Origin: an uncultured Spirochaetales bacterium | GTDB taxonomy: Bacteria > Spirochaetota > Spirochaetia > Sphaerochaetales > Sphaerochaetaceae | Direction of reading: 5' to 3' | Assembly: GCA_944390025.1 (NCBI GenBank) | Contig: CALXOK010000001.1 | Span: 124,001-188,000, forward strand | DNA: 64,000 nt | Shown: piece after piece, positions 62,555 to 64,000 of the stretch | How the letters are laid out: each line of letters begins with the position of its first letter | Position numbering within the stretch: the first letter of the stretch is position 1 | The notes under the pieces: model-generated | Seen by the model: only the letters and a program-made list of their open reading frames with translations | Database searches by the model: none | Told to the model about the DNA's origin: nothing | Translations under genes and position numbers: made by a program

Positions 62555-62562
62555 CAGCATTT

Positions 62563-63375
62563 ATGATTGAATACCAGTTCAAGGAAGCGGAAGATACAAC
62601 TTCAGCTTTTCACAATCTTTATGAAATTATTTCTCTTCTCAGGAGTGAGAACGGATGTCCTTATGACAGAGCCCAGACAGAGAAGTCCAGTCTTGGAAAT
62701 CTAATTGATGAAGCTTATGAATATCTTGAAGCACTGAACAAAGAAGACACTGATTTGTGCAAGGAAGAGCTTGGTGATGTTCTTCTGAATGTATTCTCAA
62801 TCCTGCAGATACATGAAGACAAGAATGATTTCACTTCAGTTGATGTTCTTAACGATGTATGCAGAAAACTGATTCGTCGTCATCCTCATGTTTTCTCCAC
62901 AGACAAAGCAAATACAGCCGAAGAAGGTCTTGATTTATGGAACAAGGCAAAGGAGAAAGAAGGAAGAGATAATTCAATCAAAGCTGTCCTTGAACATATC
63001 CCTTCAGCTATGCCCCCTCTTGAGAAAAGCTATGAAATTCAGAAGAAACTCGGCAAAATCGGTTTTGAATGGACAAACGTTGACGATGTCATCGACAAGG
63101 TCTATGAGGAGCTTGATGAAGTCAAGGAAGCAATTCATGAAGATAACAGCGACCATATAGAAGATGAGCTTGGAGATCTTTTCCTAACAATTGTTAACCT
63201 TGCCCGTTATGTGAAAGTACGTCCGGATCAGGCGCTTGAAAGAGCAAACTACAAGATTACATCCAGGTTTGTTAAACTCTATAATCTTGCTTCTGAGAGG
63301 AATATTCCTGTTGATAAAGAGCACCTTGATGAGCTTGACAAGCTCTGGGATGAAGTTAAGAAAACAGAAAACTGA
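62563..63375 (+). CDS. mazG: Nucleoside triphosphate pyrophosphohydrolase MazG
   Basis: 270 aa with two MazG repeats. The first: ENGCPYDRAQTEKSSLGNLIDEAYEYLEAL and EELGDVLLNVFSI; the second: VYEELDEVKEAIHED and EDELGDLFLTIVNLAR. ExxE and ExxD metal sites are kept in both. MazG removes abnormal or excess NTPs and can affect ppGpp levels. The predicted message begins at the ATG. It ends directly against a convergent gene with no terminator between. Confidence 0.94.
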   Translation: MIEYQFKEAEDTTSAFHNLYEIISLLRSENGCPYDRAQTEKSSLGNLIDEAYEYLEALNKEDTDLCKEELGDVLLNVFSILQIHEDKNDFTSVDVLNDVCRKLIRRHPHVFSTDKANTAEEGLDLWNKAKEKEGRDNSIKAVLEHIPSAMPPLEKSYEIQKKLGKIGFEWTNVDDVIDKVYEELDEVKEAIHEDNSDHIEDELGDLFLTIVNLARYVKVRPDQALERANYKITSRFVKLYNLASERNIPVDKEHLDELDKLWDEVKKTEN

Positions 63376-64000
63376 TTACAGGGAATAGAGGCGCTGCTCT
63401 ACAATATCTGGTAGCGCACGGTAAGCAAGTGAATAATATGATTTTGCCTTCTCTTTCTGGCCCATCTGGGCATAGATGTCACCGATAAGTATTGAGAGCA
63501 CATTATCGCTTTCACGCCAGATTGAAAGCGCAAGATTAAGAATGAGGCTCCCTTCATTCCTGCTGATCAGAAGACTGCAGGCGGTCTTTACAGAATTATC
63601 GAAATCATCACTCCTGCCCTCCTCACTGAGCCAGGACTCAAGATTCGAAACAATCAGAGTTGATGATGAGCGGGCATTCAAAGTGATGACTGCCGCCTGA
63701 CGGCCAGAAATTTCTTCCCTGAAAACGTTGTATAGAGCTGAAGCCTCATCCTTTAAATCATTCTTCATCAGGACTGAGTAGTATACAAGCTGGTCTCTGA
63801 GCAGAACTCCGGAATGAGAGCAGATAAGGCCACCTGCTTTAAGCCTCACAGCCGGGTCGCTCGAATAATAAAGCAGAATTCTCAACGCATCGTCAGTTCT
63901 TTCTTCATTACTGCTGTTGTACATTGCGTAATAAAGAAGAGCAGCATCCCCTGCTTCTGAATATTGCTGAAGATTGTAGTGACACAGCATCTTGTAATAG
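63376..64000 (-). CDS. TPR-containing protein, 5' end beyond the window
   Basis: The frame is open from 64000 through ATG 63990 to a stop at 63376, so the true start is probably outside. At least 207 residues are seen. Helix pairs such as YNLQQYSEAGDAALLYYAMYN, and ILIGDIYAQMGQKEKAKSYYSLAYRALPD near the end, are TPR-like. No catalytic motif. Its stop abuts that of mazG tail to tail. Function unknown; perhaps a protein-interaction or envelope protein. Confidence 0.75.
   Translation of the reverse strand, partial: YYKMLCHYNLQQYSEAGDAALLYYAMYNSSNEERTDDALRILLYYSSDPAVRLKAGGLICSHSGVLLRDQLVYYSVLMKNDLKDEASALYNVFREEISGRQAAVITLNARSSSTLIVSNLESWLSEEGRSDDFDNSVKTACSLLISRNEGSLILNLALSIWRESDNVLSILIGDIYAQMGQKEKAKSYYSLAYRALPDIVEQRLYSL

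Noticed and set aside
62339-62560. 73-codon minus-strand ORF in the AT-rich stretch
   Set aside because: Lys/Ile/Asn-rich composition expected from AT-rich DNA and no ribosome site or motif.
62024-62562. Chromosomal replication origin
   Set aside because: AT-rich with iterated motifs, but no consensus DnaA boxes and no dnaA, dnaN or gyrB nearby; kept only as an unexplained element.
1-64000. CRISPR arrays, insertion sequences, prophage, tRNA genes
   Set aside because: No regularly spaced repeats, transposase or integrase motifs, or cloverleaf-capable gaps were found.

Overview
The window comes from a diderm spirochaete, most like the gut-associated Treponema/Sphaerochaeta lineages (inference). 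The clues are a GreA protein with a very large N-terminal helical-repeat region, the cmk-rpsA and rimP-nusA-infB-rbfA-truB-ribF-rpsO-pnp-dut blocks, TamB-BamA and LptF/LptG, many lineage-specific lipoproteins, and frequent TTG starts. It is a core chromosomal segment. I see no prophage, insertion sequence, CRISPR array or tRNA gene.

Layout. 1-7.4 kb: end of map, a small membrane protein and a MATE exporter divergent across a perfect palindrome, a phosphoribosyltransferase, a lipoprotein/outer-membrane barrel pair, then folD-miaB-cobB. 7.4-12.1 kb: tmRNA (ssrA), a large lipoprotein gene with a poly-G tract in its promoter, a TetR regulator, smpB and an FGE-fold protein; both trans-translation partners lie within 3.2 kb. 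12.1-26.2 kb: lepB-hemW, yebC-ruvC-ruvA-ruvB-queA, tmk, tamB-bamA. 26.2-38.7 kb: mutS and the translation/RNA operon. 38.7-49.2 kb: lptF-lptG-tgt-murJ, greA fusion, AI-2E permease, yhhQ and a queL-like radical SAM gene. 49.2-57.7 kb: rpe-dtd-recA-scpA-scpB-rluB-cmk-rpsA, a TPR protein and an AT-rich lipoprotein. 57.8-62.0 kb: a yedF-yedE-thioredoxin-reductase operon for sulfur or selenium handling, beside two divergent Crp/Fnr regulators. 62.0-64 kb: a very AT-rich 500-bp stretch, mazG and a truncated TPR protein.

The strongest signals beyond ordinary annotation are these. (1) About eleven genes heading transcription units have a -10 box ending only 6-9 bp before the ATG and no Shine-Dalgarno, so their mRNAs should be leaderless, while genes inside operons have good Shine-Dalgarno sites. 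(2) The thioredoxin reductase in the yedF-yedE operon carries a C-terminal thioredoxin fold whose CXXC is missing. (3) A G7 tract lies in the -35/-10 spacer of a surface lipoprotein gene, a candidate phase-variation switch. (4) NusA ends in a zinc ribbon. (5) RibF appears to lack the riboflavin-kinase active-site motif. (6) Queuosine genes of the synthesis type (queA, tgt) share the window with a salvage-type pair (yhhQ, queL-like).

Genes are packed tightly. Several starts overlap the previous stop as TTGA, GTGA or ATGA, and three convergent pairs overlap at their 3' ends. All promoter and structure calls are by eye and need expression data.
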